Assembly (NCBI GenBank): GCA_032716605.1
Contig: CM064492.1
Span: 46,779,403 to 46,843,402 of the forward strand
DNA length: 64,000 nt
Direction: 5' to 3'
Source of the DNA: Paralithodes platypus
Lineage: Eukaryota; Arthropoda; Malacostraca; Decapoda; Lithodidae
Within the stretch, counting starts at the first letter, position 1. Every line of letters begins with the position of its first letter. A program made the position numbers and the translations under genes. Below are positions 11,082 through 22,621 of this stretch, piece by piece. The notes beneath the pieces were generated by a model. It had not been told where the DNA came from. It saw only the letters and a list, made by a program, of their open reading frames with translations, and did not search any database.

Positions 11082-11871
11082 TGTGGTAAACTATCAATGG
11101 AAGTTAAATATTACTAAGCTATAATGAATCAAATAAATCAATCTAAATGAATACTCTATATCTAAATTGAATTCAATCTGAAACAAGCTAATTTATATCC
11201 AAAGGTCTCGCATAATAAATGTATATAATTATAGGGTAAGGTTATAAGGGTTAATATTAGCCAGGAATTAACTCACCAATAGTTCCACGTGGCAATGAGG
11301 CAAGGGAGAACGTTTTACCCAATATGGCGGTGGACAATGGGGAACGAGACTTCGGTCCCAAGACACGAGTCAAGTTAAAGAAAGAATAAATGATTACATG
11401 GGAATGGATATGAATAATATGCTTATCTATCAGTCAGTCATGATGTCGATGAGAGCGTCGTGATGGTGTAGTTGTGTGTATTGCTGTATGTGTATTGTGA
11501 TTAGAGGCACAAAAGCACGATCAACTGAGGGCGGAAAATTAGATGTTAACTGGTTGGTGTTCGTGAAGGCTCTGGCGTACCTCAAAAGCACACCTTGCTG
11601 CCTTGGCAAACCGCCAGGAGCCCAAATTATCGTACCGCATTTAGGTTGCTCTATACGATAAATTATATTAATATATACGATAAATTCATATATACTACAT
11701 AAGACCATGGCAATATTGCTTAATAGCATATTAGGCCTTTTATAACTTAACTTATTTACAATCTTATAATATACGATCTACTCGTCCTACGTCGTGCTGT
11801 AGGAGAGATCGTGACGTCACAGAGACATACAAGATCACAAAAGAGTCATATTCTATCGTATTTATACGATA
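11082..11871 (-). repeat. BEL/Pao 5' LTR
   Basis: 790 bp partner of 4564-5354. Differences seen: one A for G (CTCACATAA against CTCGCATAA) and one base missing in the TCAAATCAAATC stretch. Confidence 0.95.
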
Positions 11872-11876
11872 GTATT

Positions 11877-12491
11877 CTTACTCTTGTAAAAAAGAGATAT
11901 TCGGGTGCATAAACTTTATACAGCCTAAATCTTCAAAAAGGGGTACAAGCAGGAGCGTGCTTCAAAGAAGCCTGCTTGAAAAAGGGTTAACTCTGAGACT
12001 CTGTACACAGATCTGCTAGTTAAGAAGGCACCCCACTTAAAGTAAGTGGTGAAAACTAAAAACTTATAAGTTTACATGTGCACATATAAACCCCATTAAC
12101 TAGTGGATATATTCCTAAAAATATAACCAAACATAAATGAATTCTTGTACATTCATAGAAGTACTGAACTCGTGTACTTATGGAGAAGTAATTACTTCAA
12201 AAGTAAAAGTCGTAGTTGCAACTACCGAGATTTCTCAAAAATCTATTGCTTCACAGCCAAAGCTACTTACAACAAGAATTGTTGTAACACTACTATTGGC
12301 CTTTAGCACAATTTCCTGCAATAAATACTACAGAGAAATTTTATAAAACAATGCCTACAAACAGTATCCCAGCTCGTATGTTCCGAACACATACTCCGGA
12401 GGGGTCTAGGGTGTCCTATGTCACACTGACTGCACCCTCCCCCCCCCCCCCTTTTTCTTGAAATTAAACAAAACGTGACTAAAAGGGCCAC
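11877..12491 (-). other. DIRS-A 3' non-coding region with poly-G tract
   Basis: Between the BEL insertion and the recombinase stop. Collinear with DIRS-B 33981-34600. Contains a C run at about 12437-12452 (poly-G on the coding strand) that DIRS-B shares at about 34546-34559. Confidence 0.65.
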
Positions 12492-13366
12492 CTAGACCCT
12501 CTGCCGTAAAGCTATACATGGCAAGGAAGGTTTGTCCAGAGCTACTGAAAGGTATCGCGTCAAAAAACTCCTGATTAGAGGCCCACAACTGTGTGGACTT
12601 AATAACTTCCACCGAAAGATTATTAAGGAAACGTAAAGAGGCTGTCCCCTTGCGTAAATCGTGGGTCTTACCCACAACGCCGGGATTCTTCTCTTTAAAG
12701 TCCTTGACCAAGAGAGAAGCCAGTGTACGCTCCATCAAGCGTTCACCCGGACTTGCGACCCATAAAGCACCCTGGTGATTTAGAGGTGCCACTCTTAAAT
12801 ATTTGGTTAGAGCTTGCACTGGGCAAAAAAGATGGTGCACCTTTCCCCTTTTTAACGCCGGCACCGTGAACTCTGAAAACACGTGTTCACTGTGCTCATT
12901 CTTGGCTAAGAATCCTGGGGAAGGTGCAATGTGAATACACTCATGAAGCCTATCAAACCTGAGGCAAATAGGTGTGTTGCTCATCGCCGCCAGCTCAGAT
13001 ACTCTGTTCCCGGTAGCCAAAGCCATAAGGAATACTGCCCTTTTGTAAAATCTGCAGTCTTTGGTACATACGGGAACGAGAATAACTACGATGCTTTGTC
13101 CAGAGACCATGTAGGCCTGAGCTGACGGGGAGGTGGGCGGAGTTTAAAACCTGCCCTCATAAATCAATTTCAGATAAATGTTTCTGCATGAACAGATACA
13201 TTAAATAATTAACAACCAATGCCACCGAGGGCACAGTTTGGTTTGTTCTAAGAATCCAAGACATAAAAGCTTGCCAATGCGATTGAAACTGTCGCTTTGT
13301 AGACTGGGTATATTGATTCGTGAATATCTTGGTCACGTCGCTACCATATGGTGCTAGCCACTTGGC
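12492..13366 (-). pseudogene. DIRS-A tyrosine recombinase (broken)
   Basis: Integrase/recombinase of the DIRS element. Visible: ALATGNRVSELAAMSNTP (first catalytic Arg), VPALKRGKVHHLFCPVQAL, GKTHDLRKGTASLRFL (HxxR). The last catalytic block is out of frame: a frameshift near 12560 sends the long frame to 12421, while the alternative frame reads LTRYLSVALDKPSLPCIALRQRV to the stop at 12492. Comparison with DIRS-B shows an internal deletion near 13165 in the N-terminal domain. In DIRS elements this enzyme inserts the circular cDNA. Confidence 0.85.
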
Positions 13367-14640
13367 CTACTGAATGTCCATAATGAACAAGTCCGCGAGG
13401 TTTCTAGGTTGCCAATTGTGTTCTAAGTGGAACAACCCGACCGGGAGTGACACTGGGTGCGGGCACCACGTGTACAAATGCTGGTACCAAACTGCACCGG
13501 CCACAGGGGCGCGATTAGCGAGACTACGCCTCGCTAATCCTGTAGTTTGTTGACTACGTGGCACATTAGAGACGCGTCTGGCGGCGGAAAATAGATAAAT
13601 GGAACTCAACCTGTTCTCGTCCGTCATCAGAGCGTCAGGTCCGCCCGCCGGCGTTATCGTCCGGCGGGTGAGGTACAGTGGGAGTTTGCAAGTCTTCTCA
13701 GACGCAAACAAATCCACTTGTGGATGGTCATGCTCCGCACACGCAAGAGCGCCCATTCCACTGAAGTGCTTTGTCTCTGAGACAGAGCGTCTGCCCAGAC
13801 GTTTGCAACGCCTGGGAGATAAGATACGTGAAGATGAATGTTCAGCCTGTTGGCTAGTATAAAAATCTTTTCTGACACGTTTAGCCACTTCCGAGATCTT
13901 ATTGACCCTTGTTTCTGAATACAGTGAACCACATTCAGATTGTCCATTCTGAAGGCCACCGACTAGCCCCGTAAAGCAGAGCCGTGAGCCTGAAGGCCAG
14001 ATAAGGGGACTAGTAAGTCTTTGACATTGATGTGGAAGATTTCTAAATGGGACCAAAACCTTTGACCCTGATGCCCGAGGTTTGACTAAAAGCCCCAACC
14101 TATCGTGCCTGACGCATCCATGTCCACCCATACCGACGGCGGAGGAGAGGTTCATGACATGACTGCGTGCAACCTTTCTCTCGTCGCCCAAACCGCTAGT
14201 AAGTTGTGTAATAACGTTGGGATAGGCCATACTATCCCCGCCGGTAATAGTGGGAAAAATTTGTTGCCCTCCAAGATTAAACGTTAGACTTTCAACCGGC
14301 CCAACTTCACAGTTAGCTGAACCCCGTTGAGAGAACCGACTAGAGATTCCCAAAGTTTCTGTGTCGTATTCAGACTGTGGAGAAACATAAACAGTTTTTG
14401 CGAAATCTGTTTCGAGTGTCCACACTCTGACTCAGAGTGAGAGAAGCTGTGTCCTCGACCAGCCCTATCCCCTGAAATACTCGTGGGGGAACAAGGGTTT
14501 GACTTTTACTAAGTTGACCTTGAATCCTAGATATATGAGATGGTTTAATGTAACGTAGACATGACTGATGCGTAACTTTCCTGTTTCTGCCACCACCAGT
14601 TAGTCGCCCAGATACCACCAGACCCTGATCCCTTGTTCTA
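13367..14640 (-). pseudogene. DIRS-A RT remnant, RNase H and MT-like region
   Basis: Minus-strand remnant beginning just before the RT palm, where YLDDW is degraded to YLGD-stop near 14600. RNase H pieces (MAFRMDNLNVVHCIQKQG, VANVWADALS) and the DIRS C-terminal block (VDLFASEKTCKLP, GGPDAL) occur in alternating frames because of indels. A different frame (13367-14425) is also long and open; it corresponds to the overlapping recombinase frame that is open in DIRS-C and partly in DIRS-B. Confidence 0.8.
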
Positions 14641-14649
14641 ACAAGGGCA

Positions 14650-15690
14650 TCAGGGCTTGCGGGGACCTTGCTTGAATGCTTGTGCCAAATTGAAAACAGT
14701 CTTCCAAACTGCTGGTGAAATCAAAGAAGGAATTAGAACTGGAGACAGAACTACTTGGCTTGCAATACGGTCAAGAAGTTTCTTCACTAAGAACATCCTC
14801 AGATCCTGCCTTGCTCGAACTGCCTCTAATAAGGCCGTCCGAATATCTCCTAAAGACTTGGATGGAAGTCTGGAGAAGCAAGCGCCGGGAAAGTTCAATG
14901 GCTTTCCTGACTTCCGCGGCTTCTATTGCCTGAGAAGAGCGTAACAGAGACTTTGTTACTTGCTGGGACCCATATATTGCGAAAACAGTTTAAACGCTTT
15001 TCCTCTTAACCTAAACTCGCGGTCTAGGTAAGCTGGGGAAGGCGTGCTAATGGCAGCCAAGCAGAGGGGACTCCGCCGGCACCAAAAACCGGAAGAGAGA
15101 ACCAAGAATGGCGTTCTGGAGGGATTTGGTGGTAAGAATAAGTCATGGTTATAATAACTTGGAATGTCCTTAATATGAACATCCAAAACATTTCCGTAAC
15201 ATTGCTACCCCTGACTCATCAGGCCCGTAAAAAGAGGCATAGCTCCTGTTTTTTGACTGGCGCCTTGTCTAAAGGAGGGGGAGATATGTCTGATATGACT
15301 CGCACAGTGGAAGTAGTGAGAGCTGTTGTGCCTGGCACATTGGAAATTGGGTCTGACACAAGCGGATGGCTAGGTATTTTAGCTAAAGCAAAGGATGTAG
15401 CCAGAGGTCGCACATTCGTCGACATCGCGGGATCTCCCGTATCAGAAGGAGTTTCCGGCGTAGGGCCAAAGAACCTATTAAGTGCATTCAATAGTAGTCC
15501 ATCAATCTCTTCCGCCGGTACATACCTAGCCGATGACGAACTCCGTGGAGATTCGACAGTACCCTGAGAGTCGCCTAGAAGGTGGCTGGACTCTTCAACC
15601 TCCATCTCTGAGACCAGAGATCGTTGTTCTTCATCCGTTAAGTCTGGCTTATCATGGGAAGATCCCGCCGAAGCCGGGACCTCCACATGT
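14650..15690 (-). pseudogene. DIRS-A gag remnant
   Basis: Pieces match DIRS-B gag: GDIRTALLEAVRARQDLRM (14650-14898), IPSYYNHD (14956-15186) and an acidic, Ser/Pro-rich N-terminal part (15219-15686). The 3' end of gag, including any frameshift signal, is missing because a deletion joins it to RT near 14660. Confidence 0.75.
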
Positions 15691-16367
15691 TGCCATGTTA
15701 AAACTGGGGTAGAACATGGTACATCGGCATCCCGTGGACGTCAGCACTAGTTGAGTCACAAAGGGATGTGTTCTGTCCTGCCAGGACTGTGAGTATCGCC
15801 ATACACCTTGGCTGTGGCTGTCCCTCGCTTGCGAGCTCGGTATACTCTCTGAAAGAGAGCCCTGTAAAGGTTTATGATAATTAAAAGCTCCCATAGCTCA
15901 TTAACACATTGAAAGCAGAGCTGGTGAGCAAAATCATAAAGTATACTGTACTAATTAATTTAATTTATATTTAATTGTATTAAAATAAATTACTATAAAT
16001 AAACACAATATTATCCTAATATAATCATAGAAAATATATATGGTTATTATTATTCAGTGATTAAATTATTTCATTAACAAATAAAAATAATATAGGGATA
16101 CCTGATCTTAACGGCGTTGAACATACAGCAATGAGAGGTTCAAGTGCCGACATGGCAGAGACTGGGGGAAAACTACCCCGCCCCCGGGAACTACCTGGTC
16201 ACCTGGTGCAACACCGGTACTCCGCCCTGGAAAGAGAATTTTCCGGGGATTAATGCTCATAGGGTTACACCCAAAAAATGGTACAAAATATGTGTCACAA
16301 GACCGCCGGTCAACGAACCGTAGCACTCCACCACTACTTTTCGTTTTCCTTTAGTTTCATATTAAAG

Positions 16368-17215
16368 ATTTCAGGATATATTTACCTGTCCAGAAGATTT
16401 TAAGCATATCTTTTGAATCCTCATAAAGATGAAGTATATCTTTATTAAAGATGAAGTCTTTCAAGTATCCCTTTACACTTGAAACATTAGTAAGATTCTG
16501 GCATCTTTTTATCCCATAAAAAGTCTAAGCCTATCCTAATCTCTAATCCGGCTTCTCCCAGAAGCCCTCATAGATCGCCGTCTTGAAGGCCGTGATACCC
16601 TATTGTATCAATCAATTGTTTGGCAAATGATCGCGAATTGCTAATCAGTTAATATAACCACCCGAAGGTATAACCGCCGGGTTTTATATGCAATGTCAAA
16701 CCAATTGTACCTGCCCCAGACCTTTTTTGTAAAAAGGTCGCCGGGAGGGAAAGACTAAACAAACAAACAACATTGTTCCAATTGTTTATTAAGGATTTCA
16801 GCATATCTTTTACCTGTTCGAAAGAATTAAGCATAACTTCTGAATCCTCATAAAGATGAAACCTATCTTTATTAAAGATGAAGTCCTTCAAGTATCCCTT
16901 TACACTTGAAACACTAGTAAGATTCAGGCATCTTTTTATCCCATAAAAAGTCTAAGCCTATCTTAATCTCTAATCCGGCTTCTGCCAGAAGCCCTCATAG
17001 ATCGCCGTCTTGAAGGCCGTGATACCCTATTGTATCAATCAATTGTTTGGCAAATTATCGCGAATCGCAAATCCGTTAATATAACCACCCGAAGGTACAA
17101 CCGCCGGGTTTTATATGCAATGTCAAACCACTTATACCTGTCCCAGACCTCTTTGTAAAAAGGTCGCCGGGAGGGAAAGACCAAACAAAATAACTGTGTG
17201 GAGCCCCCCTCGCCG
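16368..17215. repeat. two-copy tandem repeat, ~427 bp unit
   Basis: Units start at 16368 (GATTTCAGGATAT) and 16794 (GATTTCAGCATAT); both contain GATCGCCGTCTTGAAGGCCG, AACCGCCGGGTT and GGTCGCCGGGAGG at the same offsets. Confidence 0.85.
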
Positions 17216-17217
17216 GG

Positions 17218-17640
17218 AATAACACAGGAAGCCTGATCCCAGGCTTGACCACAGAAAACGCAGTTTCTGATGAGCCCTCAAGCGACCAAACTCGTCGGGG
17301 TAACTTACCTATTTTAGCCATCCTGACTAAAACTCGGTAAACAAAAACGGTGTTCTCGGAGCAACGAGAAAAAACGCCGGAAAGGTAACCCACACCAAAC
17401 GAGACATAACAGGAGGGCGTAATGCATAAAGCAATGAATAACACAGGAAGCCTGATCCCAGGCTCGACCACAGAAAACGCAGTTTCTGATGAGCCCTCAA
17501 GCGACCAAACTCGTCGGGGTAACTTACCTATTTTAGCCATCCTGACTAAAACTCGGTAAACAAAAACGGTGTTCTCGGAGCAACGAGAAAAACGCCGGAA
17601 AGGTAACCCCCACCAAACGAGACATTTTAACACATTTTAT
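17218..17640. repeat. two-copy tandem repeat, 219 bp unit
   Basis: Units start at 17218 and 17437 with AATAACACAGGAAGCCTG; each contains CTCGTCGGGGTAACTTACC and AACGCCGGAAAGG. A further short match (AACAGGAGGGCGTAATGCAT) at 17409 and 17672 suggests a third, partial unit. Confidence 0.85.
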
Positions 17641-18792
17641 ACAAAGGGTGTGCTCAAAATTAGGGATACCTGAACAGGAGGGCGTAATGCATAAAGCAAA
17701 AACCGGGGCAAAGGTAGCCATGACAGAGACTGGAGGGAAACTTACTCCAGGTTCTGCATAGACCCGCCGGGACCCAGCTCTGGAAAAATAAAATTTCCAG
17801 GAATTAATGCTCATAAGGTTAACCCACTCATGTTCGCACACAGGTGTTAAATAACCCGCCGGGTAACGAGACGTAATACTCAACGACCACAGCTCGCTAC
17901 GCGGTGGGGTTTCCTTAGTAAAGGATTTCAGAATATCTTAATTTGTCCAAAAGATTTATGAATACCCTCTGACATAATATATAAAGACCATCATGGCGTT
18001 TATAAGTGATTAAGTCTTTCCGGTGGTGTTTGTTTCCAGATTAAATTTTGGAAAAAAAAAACCCCTAAAAAAGACGCCGGCCCCCGAATTATCTCGTAGA
18101 TAAAAAACTGGGAAGCCTGACAAATATACGAGATCTAACTTCTGCCGAAGTATCTTTTTAGATCGCCGTATGTTGAAGGCGGCGATACAAAACGTATCCC
18201 TCAAATGTCTGGTTAACTAACTGAATTGTAAATTCGTTATTCTCATCCGTGCAAGAAGCACCCGCCGGGTGTGAATAATAGTTTAAAAAACGTTAACCCC
18301 AATTGTGCCCTAAAGCGCCGTATGTTGAAGGAGGCGATACACAAAGCATCCCTCAATTGTCTGGTCAACTAAACTGAATTTTGCAAATTCGGTCATCCCA
18401 CCCTTCCAGGTTGCACCCACCGGGTGAATTAAAGTTTAAAAGTTAACCCCAATTGTTCCTATCCCCACTTCTTTGAAACAGATCGCCGGGGAGGAAATAC
18501 AACTACAGCATAGTTTTATATTGGCTTTTCAAAACCGAAAAAACTACAAACAACACGTGTCCGTATGAACACTGTTAGATGGGTACAGCCAACCCGCCGG
18601 GAATCAGAAGGAGCCTGAAACAGGCACCCCAGAGATGCAGACCTGGGGAGCCACAGACACCCACTCGCCGGGGAAACAAGCCTGTTTTAAACCACGCGTG
18701 GCCAAAACTTGGCAACCAGCCGGGGTTATCAAGGTGAAACCGAGAAAAACCCGCCGGAAAAAACCCACCCCGTCCAGATACCATCTGAACGC

Positions 18793-18935
18793 AACACCGG
18801 ACCGAGGCGTAGCTAAAACACAACTAACGCCGGGCCCAACATAGTCCGTGGAATTAGCCAAAACACAACTAACCCAGGACACATAAATAGTCCGTGGAAT
18901 TAGCCAATACACAACTAAACCAGGATACACATGAC
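18793..18935. repeat. short tandem repeat, ~57 bp unit
   Basis: TAGTCCGTGGAATTAGCCAA and ACACAACTAA recur two to three times. DIRS-B keeps one unit at 39118-39150. Confidence 0.7.
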
Positions 18936-19516
18936 ACAGTAGTACATATTTAGAAAATAAATCAATAACACTTGTATATGTGATAAAGCTACGAGAGGCT
19001 GGCTAGGCCTAGGCAGACGGATAACAGTAACATGTCGGAATATAAACAAAAAGCACTGAATTATATCACAACAGGAACCACCGCCAACACACCACTGTAG
19101 CAAACACTTCCGGCAAAGGGAAGAACTGACTCGGGACCCAGAAAAAACTTCACTAAGTGAAGAAAAATACGCTGGGAACGACAGCAAAAATACGCTACCT
19201 CATCAGAAAGATAAAAGGAAGCAATAACGTGTAATGAAAGCCGCCTGCATCACAAAGCTAGCTAACTGTGAAAAAGTTCACCTGTCCACAACAGGACCAC
19301 GAGGGTACATCCGAAATAGATGCCCCAAACATACGACCCAAAATACACTGCACTGCGGGCAACCAGCCCAGGACACTCCTGCTACGCATATCCTAACCTT
19401 ACTCGATACATCCCGGAGTAAACAAATGAGAAAAAACTCACTAGGGACGCAACAAATGCGGAACCCGCGGAGCGTGGGGAGACAGGTCCGGGCAGGCTGA
19501 GCGCAGAGCAGAGAAG

Positions 19517-19822
19517 GAAGAATGACGCCTGCAGTAGCGTCTGGTCAAAGATCCACACAAGTACATCCACGATATGATGGAAAGCTTATTAGATAGTTAT
19601 TCTTATTTTCTTTTTGTTTTTATTTTTTACGAAGTTTTTTCGTAGTGAGAACCCAATTCATAATGACTGAAGCCATGAGTGAGGTCGCGTGCGCTCATGA
19701 TGAAGGCTCCTCAGTTTTTAAATGCTCTGCGCGGTAGATTCAAACTACGGCGGATTAGTGTTTGAAGAGGATGCCTTATGTAATAGGCATGTTCGTCAAT
19801 GATGGAGGGGCCACTAATAAAT
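19517..19822 (-). repeat. DIRS-A right inverted terminal repeat
   Basis: Inverse of 3952-4302 apart from the extra outer segment of the left end. Outer border read from the ICR junction: ...GGGGCCACTAATAAAT. Confidence 0.88.
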
Positions 19823-20599
19823 TGTGTTGTTGGCGTAAGTGGTTGTGTGAAATGCAGTCTTCTGTTATTGTGTTGTATTGATTATTTGTCATATACCGTA
19901 TGTGTTTGGTGTAAATTTGTTATTGTGTTGTATTGATTATTTGTCATATACCGTATGTGTTTGGTGTTGTACTGAATGGAAAAGGGACCATATCCATATT
20001 TCTGTTTAGTGTATTTAAGTTTTTTTAAGTCCTTTTCCATGTGTCAGCTTGGGTATGCTTAAAAGGAATTCTGTATGGGGCAGACACATTTATGATGTTC
20101 AGAGCGGTCATGAAGCAAACCATTTCAATTCAATGATGCCTTTATTCCTTTTATTATGGTTATCATTAGACAATTTTATGCTGTATGGGAAGATCGTGTG
20201 ACAGTCATAGGGTTAATTGAGATTGTTTTTACCCCTTTAATTCATAGAGGTGCTTCTTAACTTAGCATCATTGTCTAAATTTAACCAAATTAGAATATAA
20301 TTACAGTAGTACCATCAAGTAACATTGTCTAAATGTAACCAAACTAGAATATAAATAGCACCATCATATTGAAGGGGTTAATTTATGGCCAGATTCTCTT
20401 CTGGATGTCAACCTACATGTGGGATGTGTGTTTCTGGAGTTTGCCATCCCCTAGGAAGGCTGCAAACCAAGGCTAAGAATCCAACTTACCGTGCCTATGA
20501 GGTTAATCTCCCAAGTGTCCAGGAGCACTAAAGTAACCAAAGTTGAAACTGGAACAAAATTCTGAATTAACATAGCAGTGAAATTAGGAGAGCATCAAC

Positions 20600-20636
<37 letters not shown>

Positions 20637-21180
20637 ACCCCCATGCATGTAATATAAACAGCTGTGTGAAGTTGTCACTTTGTGGGACAACAGTATGTTG
20701 GTGTAAAGGCAACTCTGAAGTATGTGGAATTGAGAAACTTGTTTTTGTTGATAGTGTGTTTGTATGTGCCTGGAAGTAATTATTTTTAAGTAATTTACAA
20801 TTTGCATGATGAGTTAGAGATGTTTATAAATACTGTACACTAGTCAAAGATAGGGAATTGATACGTATCTATATATTAAGGGCCATATTATTAAACATGG
20901 AGAATGTGTGCTCCTTCTTCTCCCCCAAATTTGTATTAGCCTGTTATTGTAAATTTAAAGTTTGTTACTCAAAATGGTGATAATGACCAAAACTATAACC
21001 TTCAAAATTTAAGCACCTTTACTCCAGGGTACACTACTAGTCTTACCTGGGCCCTGGTTGGTGCCACGCCAGAGTCTGCCTCAGTGTTTACATGGTAGGG
21101 CAGCATTGTGGCAGGATATCATTGTTCTATAGTCCAAGTTGCCTAATGACGGCACACTGACACTGATTGTCGAGAGTGTG
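19823..21180. other. unassigned sequence with small duplications
   Basis: No gene seen. Holds a 55-bp tandem duplication (19863-19913 and 19918-19968, TGTTATTGTGTTGTATTGAT), an imperfect duplication at about 20265-20360 (ATTGTCTAAATKTAACCAAA), and a run of 33 A at 20602-20634 that may be the tail of an unrecognised retroposon. Confidence 0.5.
20602..20634 (+). repeat. poly(A) run, 33 bp
   Basis: Uninterrupted A tract after AGCATCAACC. No identifiable retroposon body upstream. Confidence 0.9.
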
Positions 21181-22284
21181 AACTTTGGCAATGAGTCGCT
21201 GGAGATGGTAGACAAGTTTTGCTGCTTGGGAAATAAAGTAACACCCCATTCTTAACATTCATCAATTACAAACCCATAACCATGTCTGCCGGTGGTGGGG
21301 CCAAGGCCGCCACTATCAACTGAATTAGATGTGGCTGGGGAAAGTTCAAAGAACTGTTGCTAATTCTAACCATGAGAAGACTTCCTCTCCCCTTGAAGGG
21401 AAAGGTGTACGCTTCCTGTATAAGAAGCGCAATGACCTATGCTTAAGAAACGTGGATGATATCAACAGAATGGAATGTAACGAGATGAGAATGAGATGGA
21501 TGTGTTGGGCAAAACTGCAAGAAAGGATATCTAGTGAAGAGCTGAGGAGTTGGCTAGGTATCAAGAGTATCAGTGATGAGATGCGTGCAAGCAGGCTTGG
21601 ATGGTTTGGGTATGTGGAGAGGATTGATGGACCTTTAACCCTCCACCCCCGGCTATGTATTATATATATATTCCCCGAAACCCGGGTGTTTTGGCCGAAA
21701 AACGTCTAGGCTAGGCTACCGTATATTTGTTAATCTGACTGCTTCCCGCATTCCCGCGCATCCCCAAGCGTAGCTGTGTTATTTACCTGTAGAATGGCAT
21801 TAAGTAGAGCTCTCTAAGTCAACTGGTTGAGTTGTGATGATGATTTCATTGGAGATAACTTTATGGCCAAAACAGCCACTTTACACTACTTTTCGATACT
21901 TAACAACAACATACAGGCACACACGAACAAGCGACGCTCTCCTTCTTGTGGCCGGAGATGCGGGGCGAAGGTCCAGCCGGCTGTTGTTTACATGCGTCGG
22001 ACCGACGCCTCGCACACGAAGCTAACAGGCTTTGACCTCATGGGTGTTTAAGAGCCCTTCCGGGCAGCTCGTGTATGCTTTTTTATGGGCGTTCAAGAGC
22101 CCTTCCGGGAACAGAGGGTTAAGGTGGGTGAAGTGATGCAAGTCTGTGAATGTGGAGGGAGTTGCACCAAGGGGTATACCAAGAAAAAAGTGGGATCAGA
22201 CCATATGGTTAGATCTTTAATTGAAAACCTGAAAAGTGAGGCAGCTCTGAACAGGGCTGCCTGGAGCGCCGCCATTAGGATGTA
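21181..22284 (+). pseudogene. LINE RT C-terminal fragment, split by a TTAA MITE
   Basis: C-terminal region of a non-LTR RT unlike the one at 1-3.5 kb: SLEMVDKFCCLGNKV, SAGGGAKAATIN, CNEMRMRWMCWAKLQ, ISSEELRSWLGIKSISDEMRASRLGWFGYVERIDG. After the MITE the frame goes on to the stop near 22284 (LNRAAWSAAIRM). Several stops and at least one frameshift (near 21440). Looks like the thumb/C-terminal part of an RTE-like element; clade uncertain. Confidence 0.7.
21639..22118. mobile_element. piggyBac-like TTAA MITE, second family copy
   Basis: 480 bp between TTAA at 21635-21638 and 22119-22122, ends CCCTCCACCCCCGG and inverted CCCTCTGTTCCCGG. Shares an internal block with 1950-2431 (GGCCGAAAAACGTCTAGG, GAGCTCTCTAAGTCAACTGG). 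No coding capacity. Confidence 0.82.
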
Positions 22285-22621
22285 AGACTGGAACCGCACT
22301 TGTTTTTATAATTCATTTACCGTATCATGTATCTATGTACACTGTACAGTATTTCTTTTAATTAGAATCCTTGCCTACTTCCTATTTAGGATGGTCTGAT
22401 TTCCAGCATGGGGAAGGGGTAGACTCTCCACTGTATAAGAAACCTGAATAATCCTTCCCAAGTTTGTGTATAGCCAGATGCAGACAGTCAAGTTGTTTCT
22501 TACAGTTTCTTACAGTAAATCCTCTGGAAAAAGGCAAACTAGGCCTGTGTATCCAGCTCAGTGCTAGTACTGTACTTGCACTACTGCGGTCGTTCACGGT
22601 GGCGGCAGCAGACGCAACTTT
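22285..22621. other. no feature recognised
   Basis: Short unrelated open frames only; no terminal repeats or domain recognised. Confidence 0.45.

Larger units (their letters stand above)
4564..11871 (-). mobile_element. BEL/Pao LTR retrotransposon, young insertion in DIRS-A
   Basis: Two direct LTRs (4564-5354 and 11082-11871) flank a minus-strand gag-pol; 5-bp target-site duplication GTATT at 4559-4563 and 11872-11876. The empty site is visible in DIRS-B near 33970-33990, where the flanks are contiguous. The LTRs differ by one indel and one substitution that I can see, so insertion is recent. Gag, protease, RT, RNase H and integrase are all recognisable in the BEL/Pao order. Two frameshifts (near 7780 and near 5630) break the polyprotein. 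Confidence 0.95.
15895..19516 (-). other. DIRS-A long leader between gag and right terminal repeat
   Basis: About 3.6 kb with no convincing gene. Filled with local duplications (listed separately) and a recurrent CGCCGG hexamer. The only frames are short and repeat-derived (for example 17076-17633). Absent from DIRS-B apart from its last ~400 bp, which matches 39100-39760. Confidence 0.6.
3952..19822 (-). mobile_element. DIRS-A: DIRS-type tyrosine-recombinase retrotransposon (decayed, contains BEL/Pao)
   Basis: Inverted terminal repeats at 3952-4302 and 19517-19822, an internal complementary region at 4396-4483, and minus-strand tyrosine recombinase, RNase H/MT and gag remnants at 12.4-15.7 kb. 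These are the defining features of DIRS1-type elements, which integrate by a recombinase and make no target-site duplication. The nested BEL/Pao element (4564-11871) separates the left end from the genes. Compared with DIRS-B it has lost the first half of RT (junction near 14660) and a piece of the recombinase N-terminus near 13165. It keeps a 3.6-kb repeat-rich leader (15.9-19.5 kb) that DIRS-B lacks. Confidence 0.9.

Noticed and set aside
13367..14425. 352-codon frame as an independent protein
   Set aside because: It is the overlapping recombinase-side frame of a decayed DIRS element; no separate domain is visible.
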